Source: Acidovorax soli
GTDB taxonomy: Bacteria; Pseudomonadota; Gammaproteobacteria; Burkholderiales; Burkholderiaceae_C
Direction of reading: 5' to 3'
DNA length: 64,000 nucleotides
Assembly (NCBI RefSeq): GCF_014207955.1
Contig: NZ_JACHLK010000002.1
Location: forward strand, 434,001-498,000
The stretch's first letter is position 1; each line of letters begins with the position of its first letter. The position numbers were made by a program, and so were the translations under genes. This document shows, piece after piece, positions 40,931 through 50,676 of the stretch. The notes under the pieces were generated by a model, which worked only from the letters and a program-made list of their open reading frames with translations, made no database searches and had not been told where the DNA came from.

Positions 40931-42024
40931 GTCAACCCTGTATCCACCACACGGCGCTCGAGCGCCAGGAATTCCTTGGACTGCATTTCGTTCAGGCGCG
41001 ACACGGTGCGCGGGAACTCGTGTGCCAGGGGGCCTTCCGTGTACAACGCCTCGGGCGGCACGGCCGCCGACATGATGAGCTTGACGCGCCGGTCGTACAG
41101 CACATCCACCAGCCAGGTGAAGCGCCGCGCGGGCGAAGCCATGGCCACCGGCAGGTAGGGCACATCGGACAGCAGCACGGTGTGGAACTGCGTGGCGATC
41201 TCCAGGTAGTCGTTCTGCGAACGCGGTCCACCGCACAGTTCACGGAAGTCGAACCATACCACCCCGCCGGCCTTGCGCTTGGCGCGGATCTCGCGCGCCT
41301 CGATGTGCAGCACCGGGTCTTCGTCGTGCACTTCGGCCAGCTGATTGAAGGCCTCGTTCATCTCGGCGTCGGCCTCGGGGCCCAGGGGCGTGTGGTAGAG
41401 CTTGACCTGCTCCATGGTGCGGCGCCGGTAGTCGGTGCCATTGTCCACATTGACCACTTCCAGGCGCTGGTTGAGCAGTGCGATCGCGGGCAGGATGCGG
41501 TCGCGGTGCAGGCCGCCCGGGTAGAGCTCGTCGGGCATGAAGTTGGAGGTGGTGACGAAGCCCACGCCGTTCTCGAACAGCGAGACCAGCAGGCGGTGCA
41601 GGATCATCGCATCGGTGATGTCGGCGACGTGGAACTCGTCGAAGCAAATGAGCTTGTAGCGCTTGGAGATGCGCTCGCCCAGCACATCGAGTGGGTTCTG
41701 CGTGCCCTGCAGCCCCGCCAGCTCACGGTGCACCTCGCGCATGAACTCATGGAAGTGCAGCCGCACCTTGCGCTTCAAGGGCACGGCATTGAAGAAGCAT
41801 TCCATGAGAAAGCTCTTGCCCCGCCCTACCCCGCCGTACATGTAGACGCCGCGCGGGATCTCGGGGTGGTTGATGAGCTTCTTGAAGGCGTTGGAGCGCC
41901 GCTCCTTGTAGGTCGCCCATTCATCGGCGCAGCGCTGCAGCGCATCCACGGCGCGCAATTGCGCGGGGTCGCTCTTGAAACCCTTGGCTTCGAGTTCGGC
42001 CAGATAGGCCTGTTTGACGGTCAC
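40927..42024 (-). CDS. zapE: Cell division protein ZapE (AFG1-like ATPase)
   Basis: 365-aa AAA ATPase. Walker A GGVGRGKSFLM, Walker B LICFDEFHVADITDAMIL, sensor TTSNFMPDELYPGG. The N-terminal VKQAYLAELEAKGFKSDPAQ is typical of the betaproteobacterial family. ZapE modulates the Z-ring late in division; the mitochondrial homologue AFG1 aids quality control of respiratory proteins. The GTG at 42024 gives the conserved N-terminus; a TTG at 42054 would add 10 residues. No ATG is available. It is downstream of lpdA across a terminator-like hairpin and likely partly co-transcribed. Confidence 0.9.
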   Translation of the reverse strand: MTVKQAYLAELEAKGFKSDPAQLRAVDALQRCADEWATYKERRSNAFKKLINHPEIPRGVYMYGGVGRGKSFLMECFFNAVPLKRKVRLHFHEFMREVHRELAGLQGTQNPLDVLGERISKRYKLICFDEFHVADITDAMILHRLLVSLFENGVGFVTTSNFMPDELYPGGLHRDRILPAIALLNQRLEVVNVDNGTDYRRRTMEQVKLYHTPLGPEADAEMNEAFNQLAEVHDEDPVLHIEAREIRAKRKAGGVVWFDFRELCGGPRSQNDYLEIATQFHTVLLSDVPYLPVAMASPARRFTWLVDVLYDRRVKLIMSAAVPPEALYTEGPLAHEFPRTVSRLNEMQSKEFLALERRVVDTGLT

Positions 42025-42061
42025 GGTGCGCTCGCCTGTGCTAGATGGGGACAAGGAACAA

Positions 42062-42093
42062 GGCGCCGCCGCCCTTCACAGGGCGACGGCGCC
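42062..42093 (-). terminator. GC-rich hairpin after lpdA
   Basis: Thirteen-bp stem with a single mismatch around a 6-nt loop, directly after the lpdA stop and followed on the minus strand by CTTGTTCC. The tail is only partly T-rich, so termination may be partial, allowing read-through to zapE. Confidence 0.55.
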
Positions 42094-42115
42094 ATCATTC
42101 TCCGGTGAACGGAGA

Positions 42116-43543
42116 TCAGAAGTTCAGCGTGCGCTTGTCCACGGCCAGGGCCGCTTCCTTGGTGGCTTCGCTCAGGCTGGGGTGGGCGTGGCAGATGCGC
42201 GCGATGTCTTCGCTGCTGGCCTTGAACTCCATGGCGACCACGGCCTCGGCGATCAGCTCGCTGGCCTGCGGGCCCACGATGTGCACGCCCAGGATCTCGT
42301 CGGTGTCGGCATCGGCCAGCATCTTGACCATGCCGGTGGTGTCGCCCAGTGCGCGTGCACGGCCGTTGGCCAGGAATGGGAAGCTGCCGGCCTTGTACTT
42401 GACGCCGTCGGCCTTGAGCTGCTGCTCGGTGCGGCCCACCCAGGCGATTTCGGGGCTGGTGTAGATGACCCAGGGGATGGTGTTGAAGTTCACGTGGCCA
42501 TGTTGGCCGGCAATGCGCTCGGCCACGGCAACGCCTTCTTCCTCGGCCTTGTGCGCCAGCATCGGGCCGCGCACCACGTCACCCACGGCCCACACGCCAG
42601 GCAGGTTGGTCTTGCAGTCGCCGTCGACCACGATGGCGCCACGCTCGTCGAGCTGCAGGCCCACGGCTTCGGTGTTCAGGCCGATGGTGTTGGGCACGCG
42701 GCCGATGGAGACGATGAGCTTGTCCACGTCCAGCGACTGGGCTTCGCCCTTGGCATTGGTGTAGGCGATGCTCACGCCCTTCTTGCCGGTCTTGATCTCG
42801 CCGACCTTCACGCCCAGCTCGATCTTCAGGCCCTGCTTGTCGAAGGCCTTCTTGGCTTCCTTGGCGATCTGCTCGTCCACGGCGCCCAGGAAGGTCGGCA
42901 GGCCTTCGAGGATGGTGACTTCGGCACCCAGGCGGCGCCACACCGAGCCCATTTCCAGGCCGATCACGCCCGAGCCGATCAGGCCCAGCTTCTTGGGCAC
43001 CGCGCCCACGCGCAGCGCGCCGTCGTTGGACAGCACGAACTCTTCATCGAACGGCGTGCCGGGCAGCGCACGGGCGTTGGAGCCGGTGGCGATGATGATC
43101 TGCTTGCCGGTGATCGACTCTTCGGCGGCGCCGGCCACCTTGATCTCGTAGCCGCCTTCGGCGGCTTTCACGAACGAGCCGCGGCCGTGGAAGAAGCTGA
43201 TCTTGTTCTTCTTGAACAGGTACAGGATGCCGTCGTTGTTCTGCTTCACGACGGTGTCCTTGCGCGCCAGCATCTTGGCCACGTCGATCTTCACGTCGCT
43301 GGCGGAGATGCCGTGCTCGGCAAAGTGCTTGTTGGCGTGCTCGAAATGCTCGGACGATTGCAGCAGCGCCTTGGAGGGGATGCAGCCCACGTTGGTGCAG
43401 GTGCCGCCCGGTGCGGGGCCGCCCTTCTCGTTCTTCCACTCGTCGATGCAGGCCACGTTGAAGCCCAGCTGCGCGGCACGGATGGCAGCCACATAGCCGC
43501 CGGGGCCGCCGCCGATGACGATCACGTCGAATTGTTTGCTCAT
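42116..43543 (-). CDS. lpdA: Dihydrolipoamide dehydrogenase (E3)
   Basis: 475-aa flavoprotein disulfide reductase. FAD motif [15 protein letters not shown], redox disulfide [19 protein letters not shown] motif [19 protein letters not shown] and C-terminal catalytic [15 protein letters not shown]. It reoxidises the lipoyl groups of the 2-oxoglutarate dehydrogenase E2 encoded upstream. ATG 43543 is taken because GAGACC precedes it; a GTG five codons earlier is possible. Part of the odhA-odhB-lpdA set. Confidence 0.96.
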   Translation of the reverse strand: MSKQFDVIVIGGGPGGYVAAIRAAQLGFNVACIDEWKNEKGGPAPGGTCTNVGCIPSKALLQSSEHFEHANKHFAEHGISASDVKIDVAKMLARKDTVVKQNNDGILYLFKKNKISFFHGRGSFVKAAEGGYEIKVAGAAEESITGKQIIIATGSNARALPGTPFDEEFVLSNDGALRVGAVPKKLGLIGSGVIGLEMGSVWRRLGAEVTILEGLPTFLGAVDEQIAKEAKKAFDKQGLKIELGVKVGEIKTGKKGVSIAYTNAKGEAQSLDVDKLIVSIGRVPNTIGLNTEAVGLQLDERGAIVVDGDCKTNLPGVWAVGDVVRGPMLAHKAEEEGVAVAERIAGQHGHVNFNTIPWVIYTSPEIAWVGRTEQQLKADGVKYKAGSFPFLANGRARALGDTTGMVKMLADADTDEILGVHIVGPQASELIAEAVVAMEFKASSEDIARICHAHPSLSEATKEAALAVDKRTLNF

Positions 43544-43573
43544 ATCGGTCTCACTCACTCAATCGTTCATTGG

Positions 43574-43624
43574 AAAAAAGACCCACCGGCGGGCGCGGCC
43601 AGGGGCCGGCCACGCGGGTGGGTC
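43574..43624 (-). terminator. Long hairpin with T-run between odhB and lpdA
   Basis: An imperfect GC-rich hairpin (43580-43624) is followed on the minus strand by six T residues (43574-43579). It lies between odhB and lpdA in the same operon and should reduce lpdA expression relative to odhAB unless read through. Confidence 0.65.
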
Positions 43625-43637
43625 GATTCAGTCGCTA

Positions 43638-44909
43638 TCAGATGTCAAAGAGCAGGCGCGATGGGTCTTCCAGCGCTTCCTTCATGGCCACCAGGCCCAG
43701 CACGGCTTCGCGGCCGTCGATGATGCGGTGGTCGTAGGACATGGCCAGGTAGTTCATCGGACGGATCACGATCTGGCCGTTCTCCACCACGGCGCGGTCC
43801 TTGGTGGCGTGCACGCCCAGGATGGCCGACTGTGGCGGGTTGATGATGGGCGTGGACAGCATGGAGCCGAAGGTGCCGCCGTTGCTGATGGAGAAGGTGC
43901 CACCGGTCATCTCTTCGATGCCCAGCTTGCCTTCGGCCGCCTTCTTGCCGAATTCGGCGATCTTCTTCTCGATGTCGGCGAAGCTCATCTGGTCAGCGTT
44001 GCGCAGGATGGGCACCACCAGACCACGGGGCGAGCCCACGGCGATACCGATGTCGAAGTAACCGTGGTAGACGATGTCATTGCCATCGACCGAGGCGTTC
44101 AGCACGGGGTACTTCTTCAGGGCGTGCACGGCGGCCTTGACGAAGAAGGACATGAAGCCCAGCTTGGTACCGTGTTCCTTGGTGAAGCTGTCCTGGAACT
44201 TCTTGCGCAGGTCCATCACCGGGGCCATGTTCACTTCGTTGAACGTGGTCAGGATGGCATTGGTCGATTGCGACTGCAGCAGGCGCTCGGCCACGCGGGC
44301 GCGCAGGCGGCTCATGGGCACGCGCTGCTCGGGACGGCCGCTCAGGTCTTCCTTGGCAGCCGGGGCAGCCACCTGGGGCAGCGCCTTGGTCGGCACGCCC
44401 GTGGGGATGCTGCTCGGAGCGGCCACGGCCGCCTTGGCGCCACCGGCCACGGCCGACAGCACGTCGCCCTTGGTCACGCGGCCATCCTTGCCCGTGCCGG
44501 CCACGGCCGAGACGGACAGGTTGTTGTCGGCCAGCAGCTTGGCTGCGGCAGGCATGGCGACATCGCCCTTGGAACCACCAGCGGCGGCGGCAGGCGCAGC
44601 TGCTGCAGCGGCGGGTGCCGGTGCGGCCGCGGCAGGAGCGGCTGCAGGGGCAGCAGCACCGGCCTTGCCTTCGGTGTCGATCTTGGCGATGAGCTGGTCG
44701 GCCACCACGGTGGCGCCGTCGCCCTGGATGATTTCAGCGAGCACGCCAGCCGAGGGGGCGGGCACTTCGAGCACGACCTTGTCGGTTTCGATCTCGATCA
44801 GGATCTCGTCCACTGCGACCGCTTCACCGGCCTTTTTCTTCCAGGTGAGCATGGTGGCTTCGGCCACGGACTCGGACAGCTGGGGGACTTTGACTTCTAC
44901 GATAGCCAT
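43638..44909 (-). CDS. odhB: Dihydrolipoyllysine-residue succinyltransferase (E2)
   Basis: 423 aa. N-terminal lipoyl domain with [11 protein letters not shown] (Lys modified), Ala/Pro linker, peripheral subunit-binding domain ([20 protein letters not shown]), and a C-terminal CoA-acyltransferase core with the active-site [19 protein letters not shown]. It forms the core of the 2-oxoglutarate dehydrogenase complex and makes succinyl-CoA. The 51-base gap to odhA and the order E1-E2-E3 support this over a pyruvate dehydrogenase E2. Confidence 0.96.
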   Translation of the reverse strand: MAIVEVKVPQLSESVAEATMLTWKKKAGEAVAVDEILIEIETDKVVLEVPAPSAGVLAEIIQGDGATVVADQLIAKIDTEGKAGAAAPAAAPAAAAPAPAAAAAAPAAAAGGSKGDVAMPAAAKLLADNNLSVSAVAGTGKDGRVTKGDVLSAVAGGAKAAVAAPSSIPTGVPTKALPQVAAPAAKEDLSGRPEQRVPMSRLRARVAERLLQSQSTNAILTTFNEVNMAPVMDLRKKFQDSFTKEHGTKLGFMSFFVKAAVHALKKYPVLNASVDGNDIVYHGYFDIGIAVGSPRGLVVPILRNADQMSFADIEKKIAEFGKKAAEGKLGIEEMTGGTFSISNGGTFGSMLSTPIINPPQSAILGVHATKDRAVVENGQIVIRPMNYLAMSYDHRIIDGREAVLGLVAMKEALEDPSRLLFDI

Positions 44910-44960
44910 TTTGAATTCTTTCAGTAGGGTTCTGTTCTGTGTACGTTCGGGTAGCTGGCC

Positions 44961-47840
44961 TTACTTGGTCAGGACAAAACCCTTGAGCTTGGCGAAAGCG
45001 GCATCCACCAGGGCCTTTTGCTGTTCCTGGTGCAGGTGGGCATAGCCCACGGCTGGCGACGCGGAAGCGGCACGGCCGGCATAACCCAGCTTCTGGCCAT
45101 CGAGCATGTTCTCGTGGATGTTGTGCTGGATGAAGAACCAGGCGCCCTGGTTCTGTGGCTCGTCCTGGCACCACACGATGTCCGTGGCGTTGGGGAAGCG
45201 CTTGAGTTCGGCTGCGAAGGCCTTGTGCGGGAAGGGGTAGAGCTGCTCGACGCGGATGATGGCCACGTCGTCGTCCTCGCGCTCGGTGCGCTTCTTGACC
45301 AGGTCGTAGTACACCTTGCCCGAGCAGGCGATCACGCGCTTGACCTTGGCGGCCTTCTTCACGATGGCTTCGTCCTGCTCCGGGATCACCGTCTGGAAGC
45401 TGCCCTTGGTGAACTCGGACAGCGGCGAGGTGGCGTCCTTGTTGCGCAGCAGCGACTTGGGCGTCATGATGATCAGCGGCTTGCGCAGATCGCGCACCAT
45501 CTGGCGGCGCAAGATGTGGAAGATCTGGCTGGCCGTGGTGGGCTGCACCACCTGCATGTTGGTGTCGGCAGCCAGTTGCATGAAGCGCTCCAGGCGGGCC
45601 GAGCTGTGCTCGGGGCCCTGGCCTTCGTAGCCGTGCGGCAGCATCAGCGTGATGCCGTTGACACGGCCCCACTTGACTTCGCCCGAGGCGATGAACTGGT
45701 CGATCACGACCTGCGCGCCGTTGGCGAAGTCGCCGAACTGGGCTTCCCAGATCACCAGGGTGTTGGGGTCGTTCGAGGCGTAGCCGTACTCGAAGCCCAG
45801 CACGGCCTCTTCGGACAGGATGGAGTCGATCACAACGAACGGAGCCTGGTTCTCGCTCACGTTCTGCAGCGGCACGTAGGTGCCGATGTCCCACTTCTCG
45901 CGCTTCTGGTCGTGGATCACGGCGTGGCGGTGCGTGAACGTGCCACGGCCGCAGTCCTCGCCCGACAGGCGCACGGGGAAGCCGCTGGCCACCAGCGAGG
46001 CAAACGCCATGTGCTCGCCCATGCCCCAGTCCACGGGGATGTCGCCACGGCCCATGGCGGCGCGGTCGTCGTACACCTTCTTGACCAGCTGGTGCGGCGT
46101 CACGCTTTCTGGGATGGTGGTGATCTTCTCGGCCAGGCGCTTCCACTCGGCCAGCGGGATCGCCGTGTCGCCGGCATCGGTCCACTTCTTGCCCAGGAAC
46201 GGGCTCCAGTCCACGGCGTACTTGCTCTTGAAGTTGGTCAGCACCGGATCGACCGTGTGCTTGCCCGCGTCCATGGCGGCGCGGTAGGCCTTGACCATGT
46301 CATCGCCCAGGGTCTCGCCCAGGCCTTGCGTGGCCAGCTTGTCGGCATACAGCTTGCGCGTGCCGGGGTGCTGGCCGATCTTCTTGTACATCAGCGGCTG
46401 GGTCAGGGCCGGCGTGTCCTGCTCGTTGTGGCCCAGCTTGCGGAAGCAGATGATGTCCACGACCACGTCCTTCTGGAATTCCATGCGGAACTCGAGGGCG
46501 AGCTGGGTGGCCAGCACCACGGCTTCAGGGTCGTCGCCGTTGACGTGCAGCACGGGCGACTCGACCATCTTCACGATGTCGGTGCAATACAGCGTGGAGC
46601 GTGCGTCGCGCGGATCGGAGGTGGTGAAACCGATCTGGTTGTTGATGATGATGTGCACCGTGCCGCCCGTGGAGTAGCCACGGGTCTGGGCCAGCGCCAG
46701 GGTTTCCTGGTTCACGCCCTGGCCGGCAAAGGCCGCGTCGCCGTGCACCAGCACGGGCAGCACCTGCTTGCCCAGGGGGTCGGCGCGGCGGTCCATGCGC
46801 GCGCGCACCGAGCCTTCGACCACGGGGTTCACGATTTCCAGGTGCGATGGGTTGAACGCCAGCGACAGGTGGACCGGGCCGCCAGGGGTGGTCACGTCGG
46901 AGCTGAAACCCTGGTGGTACTTCACGTCGCCCGATGGCAGGTCTTCGGGGGCGGTGTGGTCGAACTCGGCGAACAGGTCCGCAGGCATCTTGCCCAGGGA
47001 GTTCACCAGCACGTTCAGGCGGCCACGGTGGGCCATGCCGATCACGATCTCCTGCACGCCCTTGGCGCCGGCGGACTGGATCAGCTCGTCCATGGCGGCG
47101 ATGAAGCTCTCACCCCCTTCGAGGGAGAAACGCTTCTGGCCGACGTACTTGGTGTGCAGGAAGCGCTCCAAGCCTTCGGCGGCCGTCAGGCGGTCCAGGA
47201 TCTGGCGCTTCTTGTCGCCACCGAAATTGGGCTTGCTGCGGATGGTTTCCAGCTTTTCCTGCCACCAGCGCTTCTGGTTCTGGTCGGTGGCGTACATGTA
47301 CTCGGCACCGATGGAGCCGCAGTAGGTTTCGCGCAGCGCGTTGATCAGCTCGCGCAGCGGCATGGATTCCTTGCCGAAGAACGTGTTGCTGGTGTTGAAC
47401 ACGGTTTCCTGGTCGGCGTCGCTGAAGCCGTAGAACGAGGCTTCGAGTTCAGGGATCGCGGGGCGCTCGGTGCGCTTCAAAGGATCGAGGTCGGCCCAGC
47501 GCTGGCCCACATTGCGGTAGGCGGCGATCAGCTGCTGGACGGCGGTGCGCTTGCGGCCCAGCTCGGAGTCTGCACCCGTGGCCACGACGACCTTGGTGCC
47601 GCCCTGCTTGGCGCGCTCGGCGAAGGCATTGATGACGGGGAGGTGGGGAACGTCCTTGGCATTGGAGCCGTCGACGGCAGGCACATGCTGCAGTGCGTCG
47701 AAGTACTCGCGCCAGGTGTCAGGCACGCTGCCGGGGTTGGCGAGGTAGTTCTCGTACATCTCTTCGACATAGGGCGCGTTGCCGCCGAAGAGGTAGGTGT
47801 TGCCTTGGTAGGCTTGGTAGACAGATGGCGTATCGCTCAT
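44961..47840 (-). CDS. odhA: 2-oxoglutarate dehydrogenase E1 component
   Basis: 959-aa thiamine-diphosphate enzyme. It decarboxylates 2-oxoglutarate and passes the succinyl group to E2. Seen are the N-terminal helix ending YVEEMYENYLANPGSVP, VIGMAHRGRLNVLVNSLGK, the TPP motif GDAAFAGQGVNQETL with NNQIGFTT, and the C-terminal VWCQDEPQNQGAW. Length is normal. GGAGG lies 9-10 bases before the ATG. The 247-base divergent gap to the AI-2E-family gene (47841-48087) should contain both promoters, but no clear boxes were identified. Confidence 0.97.
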   Translation of the reverse strand: MSDTPSVYQAYQGNTYLFGGNAPYVEEMYENYLANPGSVPDTWREYFDALQHVPAVDGSNAKDVPHLPVINAFAERAKQGGTKVVVATGADSELGRKRTAVQQLIAAYRNVGQRWADLDPLKRTERPAIPELEASFYGFSDADQETVFNTSNTFFGKESMPLRELINALRETYCGSIGAEYMYATDQNQKRWWQEKLETIRSKPNFGGDKKRQILDRLTAAEGLERFLHTKYVGQKRFSLEGGESFIAAMDELIQSAGAKGVQEIVIGMAHRGRLNVLVNSLGKMPADLFAEFDHTAPEDLPSGDVKYHQGFSSDVTTPGGPVHLSLAFNPSHLEIVNPVVEGSVRARMDRRADPLGKQVLPVLVHGDAAFAGQGVNQETLALAQTRGYSTGGTVHIIINNQIGFTTSDPRDARSTLYCTDIVKMVESPVLHVNGDDPEAVVLATQLALEFRMEFQKDVVVDIICFRKLGHNEQDTPALTQPLMYKKIGQHPGTRKLYADKLATQGLGETLGDDMVKAYRAAMDAGKHTVDPVLTNFKSKYAVDWSPFLGKKWTDAGDTAIPLAEWKRLAEKITTIPESVTPHQLVKKVYDDRAAMGRGDIPVDWGMGEHMAFASLVASGFPVRLSGEDCGRGTFTHRHAVIHDQKREKWDIGTYVPLQNVSENQAPFVVIDSILSEEAVLGFEYGYASNDPNTLVIWEAQFGDFANGAQVVIDQFIASGEVKWGRVNGITLMLPHGYEGQGPEHSSARLERFMQLAADTNMQVVQPTTASQIFHILRRQMVRDLRKPLIIMTPKSLLRNKDATSPLSEFTKGSFQTVIPEQDEAIVKKAAKVKRVIACSGKVYYDLVKKRTEREDDDVAIIRVEQLYPFPHKAFAAELKRFPNATDIVWCQDEPQNQGAWFFIQHNIHENMLDGQKLGYAGRAASASPAVGYAHLHQEQQKALVDAAFAKLKGFVLTK

Positions 47841-48087
47841 ATTCCGCTGACCTCCGCTTTCCTTGGGAAAGCATTAGCTGGTTGGTAAACCTTCCGCGAC
47901 ACGGCTGAACCGATTGGCGGATGCGACTGTGGCTGGGGAAGGGCCTTGGTACGGGCAGCATTGTGCCACTGATCTGCATCAAGGCCAAAAAGCGGCGGCA
48001 TATGTATCGGTGCTCCATGGAAATGGAGGCCGCTGTTGCGGCTCGCGTACATTGCGGGTACACGGCGTTTTGCTGCAACGGGTTTCA

Positions 48088-49155
48088 ATGAGCTCCAACA
48101 CACTCCAAGACAAGACTTTCCTGCTGCTACTGGTGCTGGTCACCGTGGCCTTCGGTGCCATCCTCTGGGAATTCCACGGCGCTGTCTTCTGGGGCATGGT
48201 GCTCGCCATCCTGTTCGCCCCCCTGCACCGCAAGGTGCTGCGCCGCGTGCGCCCCCGGGTCAACCTCGCAGCCCTGATCACGCTGGGGCTGTGCCTGGTG
48301 GTCGTGATCCTGCCGCTGGTCTTCCTCACCCTTTCGCTGGTCCAGGAGGCCACGGCGATCTATGAACGCACCCGCACGGGGCAGCTCAATTTCGGCCTGT
48401 ACTTCCAGCAGGTGATCGCCGCCCTGCCCCAGTGGGCCGTGAACCTGCTCGACCGGTTCGACCTGACCTCGATCGCCCAGATCCAGGCCAAGCTCTCGTC
48501 CGTGGCCGTGCAGGCCAGCCAGTTCGTGGCCACACAGGCCGTCAACATCGGCCAGAACACGCTCGAATTCCTCGTGGGCTTCGGCATCATGCTGTACCTG
48601 CTGTTCTTCCTGCTGCGCGATGGCGCCGTACTGGCGGCCCGCATCGGCCGCGCCATCCCCCTGGAAGAAGGCCACAAGCGCCAGCTGGTGAGCAAGTTCA
48701 CCACCGTGATCCGCGCCACCGTCAAGGGCAACATCGTGGTCGCCGCCTCCCAGGGCGCCCTGGGCGGGCTGATCTTCTGGATCCTGGGCATCCAGGGCCC
48801 CGTGCTCTGGGGCGTGCTCATGGCCTTCCTGTCGCTGCTGCCCGCCGTGGGCGCGGGCCTGATCTGGCTGCCCGTGGCCATCTACTTCCTGGCCACCGGC
48901 GCCCTCTGGCAGGGGGTGGTGCTGATCGCGTACGGGATCTTCGTGATCGGCCTGGTCGACAACATCCTGCGCCCCATCCTGGTCGGCAAGGATACGAAAA
49001 TGCCCGACTACGTGGTGTTGATCTCCACCCTGGGCGGCCTAGGCCTGTTCGGCCTGACCGGCTTCGTGATCGGCCCGGTGATCGCGGCGCTGTTCATGGC
49101 GACCTGGGATTTGTTCTCGCCGGAGCCGGACCAGATCCATCGCGACCCGAGCTGA
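48088..49155 (+). CDS. AI-2E family transporter (PerM/YdiK type)
   Basis: 355-aa inner-membrane protein with about eight helices. Two N-terminal helix pairs flank a cytoplasmic/periplasmic domain (about 95-165), and the family motif region MLYLLFFLLRDG and GIQGPVLWGVLMAFLSLLPAVGAG is visible. Members export autoinducer-2 (TqsA), sodium/protons or unknown substrates, so substrate is open. ATG 48088 is selected because the frame upstream has no hydrophobic start. It is the last clearly core gene before the accessory segment. Confidence 0.85.
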   Translation: MSSNTLQDKTFLLLLVLVTVAFGAILWEFHGAVFWGMVLAILFAPLHRKVLRRVRPRVNLAALITLGLCLVVVILPLVFLTLSLVQEATAIYERTRTGQLNFGLYFQQVIAALPQWAVNLLDRFDLTSIAQIQAKLSSVAVQASQFVATQAVNIGQNTLEFLVGFGIMLYLLFFLLRDGAVLAARIGRAIPLEEGHKRQLVSKFTTVIRATVKGNIVVAASQGALGGLIFWILGIQGPVLWGVLMAFLSLLPAVGAGLIWLPVAIYFLATGALWQGVVLIAYGIFVIGLVDNILRPILVGKDTKMPDYVVLISTLGGLGLFGLTGFVIGPVIAALFMATWDLFSPEPDQIHRDPS

Positions 49156-49203
49156 CCAGCCACTTGGAATTGGCAAGGTCACTTGCAAGCCGCTCGGCAG
49201 AAA

Positions 49204-50124
49204 ATGCCTTCACTCGCCATAATCGATACCCGCCCCGTACTCACCGTGCTGCCAGAGTACGCCTTGGGGGCTTTTCTCTGGATAAACAGGGATCCCGCAA
49301 GCGGGGGCGGGATCGGCCCAAACCTTTGTGATGCCACCTTCTGGGACGACTCCTTCCTGATGTCGGAGGGGTTGTGGCGGAAGTTTGCGGATTGGGCGAT
49401 GGATTTCGTCCGCATGGAGTTCTACCAGCCAGATGTGGATGACCGCCACTGGGACTGGATGGCCTTTCATGCCCGCGGGCTGCAACTCTCGCACTGGCTG
49501 AAGGAGGAGGTAGGCGAACAGTACGCCGTGGTGTATCTCAAACCGTTCGACGACCCCAACCACCGGCTGGAGGAGCGCCGCGAAGTCCCCACCAATGGAG
49601 CACTCGTTGAACTTGCGTCTTTTCGACCGATACAGGCCACATCGACAAGACTGTGCAAAACCATCCAGTCCGGTGGGCAGACCGGGGTTGATCGCTCCGC
49701 CCTGGACTTTGCGATTGCCCATGGTTACACCCACACCGGATGGGCGCCCAGCGGAAGATGTGCGGAAGACGGGAACATCCCCTTCAAGTACCAGCTCAAG
49801 GAGCTCTCTGAAGGTGGCTACCGGCAGCGCAATCGGCTGAACGTGCACGACAGCGATGCCACCCTGATTCTGAACATGGGAGAACTTACCGGAGGCACGC
49901 TAGCGACACGTGGTTTTGCTCAAAAGATGGGCAAACCCCACCTTGTTCTTCAACTGGACGAGAACGCCTTGCAGACCACCTTAGACAGACTCCAAACATG
50001 GCTGCGACAAGGGCCTGTACAGACGCTGAATGTGGCTGGTCCCCGGGAGAGCAAATGCCCGGGAATCTACAGCCTTGCTCGCCAGCTACTGGATTCGGCG
50101 CACGCGCAATTGAGCAGGGATTGA
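49204..50124 (+). CDS. Two-domain protein: unknown N-terminus + YpsA/'molybdenum carrier' SLOG domain
   Basis: 306 aa. Residues 150-300 match the putative molybdenum carrier (cpYpsA) group of the SLOG superfamily. The nucleotide-binding loop is IQSGGQTGVDRSALDFAIAH (154-173), with GWAPSGRCAEDG (179-190), then NVHDSDATLIL and GPRESKCPGIY. SLOG domains bind nucleotides or nucleotide-derived ligands and often occur in conflict systems. The first ~140 residues (Trp-rich, FWDDSFLMSEGLWRKFADWA) belong to no family I know. ATG 49204 is preferred; an in-frame TTG lies 7 codons upstream. It may be the first accessory gene after the core. Confidence 0.72.
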   Translation: MPSLAIIDTRPVLTVLPEYALGAFLWINRDPASGGGIGPNLCDATFWDDSFLMSEGLWRKFADWAMDFVRMEFYQPDVDDRHWDWMAFHARGLQLSHWLKEEVGEQYAVVYLKPFDDPNHRLEERREVPTNGALVELASFRPIQATSTRLCKTIQSGGQTGVDRSALDFAIAHGYTHTGWAPSGRCAEDGNIPFKYQLKELSEGGYRQRNRLNVHDSDATLILNMGELTGGTLATRGFAQKMGKPHLVLQLDENALQTTLDRLQTWLRQGPVQTLNVAGPRESKCPGIYSLARQLLDSAHAQLSRD

Positions 50125-50143
50125 ACAAGCCGGCAGAGGCGAT

Positions 50144-50554
50144 CTACATCACCCGCACCCCCAGCTCGCTCGCCAGTGCCGCAGCTTGGTCCTGCGAGAT
50201 TACCGCCCCCTTGAAGAACTGCGCTAGGTGGGCGATGCGCAGCCCGGACAGATCGACCTCGCGCAGGTCGGCGCCGTCGAAGCGCGCGTTCTTGAGGTTC
50301 GCATCGCGCAGGCTGCCACCCTCGAACACGGCATCGCGGAAATCGCAGCCGCCCAGGTCGGCATCGGACAGGTCCAACTGCCCGATGGTCTGTTTTCGGA
50401 ACGACATGCCGCGCAGGTCGGCGCCCACCAGCAGCGAGTCGTGGAACGCCAGTCCCAGGGTGTGCGCTTCGCGGAAGCTCGCCCCGGTGAGCTTGACCTC
50501 GGCGAACACCGCGGAGCCAAGCTTGCTGCGCACCCAGCTGGTGTTGTTCAGATC
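50144..50554 (-). pseudogene. Pentapeptide-repeat protein, 5' end removed by Tn3 element
   Basis: The minus-strand frame encodes tandem pentapeptides (GADLRG, LDLSDADLGGCDFRDAVFEGG, LRDANLKNARFDGADLREVDL) and ends ASELGVRVM. The frame stays open and in pattern (D-L-N-N-T-S-W) right up to 50554, where the transposon end begins with GGGG. There is no start codon with a ribosome site, though a GTG at 50533 could initiate a 129-residue product. The original N-terminal part is not present to the right of the transposon in this window. Function of the intact protein is unknown. Confidence 0.7.
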
Positions 50555-50592
50555 GGGGTGATCTCAATTCACGCTCAGATTTTTACGCCACC
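50555..50592 (+). repeat. Left terminal inverted repeat of Tn3-family element (candidate)
   Basis: Begins GGGGTGATCTCAATTCACGC and runs 38 bases to about 50592. GGGG at the tip, 38-bp length and location just upstream of tnpA are what Tn3-family ends show. A matching inverted copy to the right of tnpA was not found. The 122 bases from the tip to tnpA hold no resolvase gene. Confidence 0.55.
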
Positions 50593-50676
50593 CATTGCGG
50601 GTAAACCCGGAGCTCTAAGACGCCTTGACCGAACCCGATCCTGCTGCCAGAGTGCCCGTCCAGGGAGGCAGGAGAA

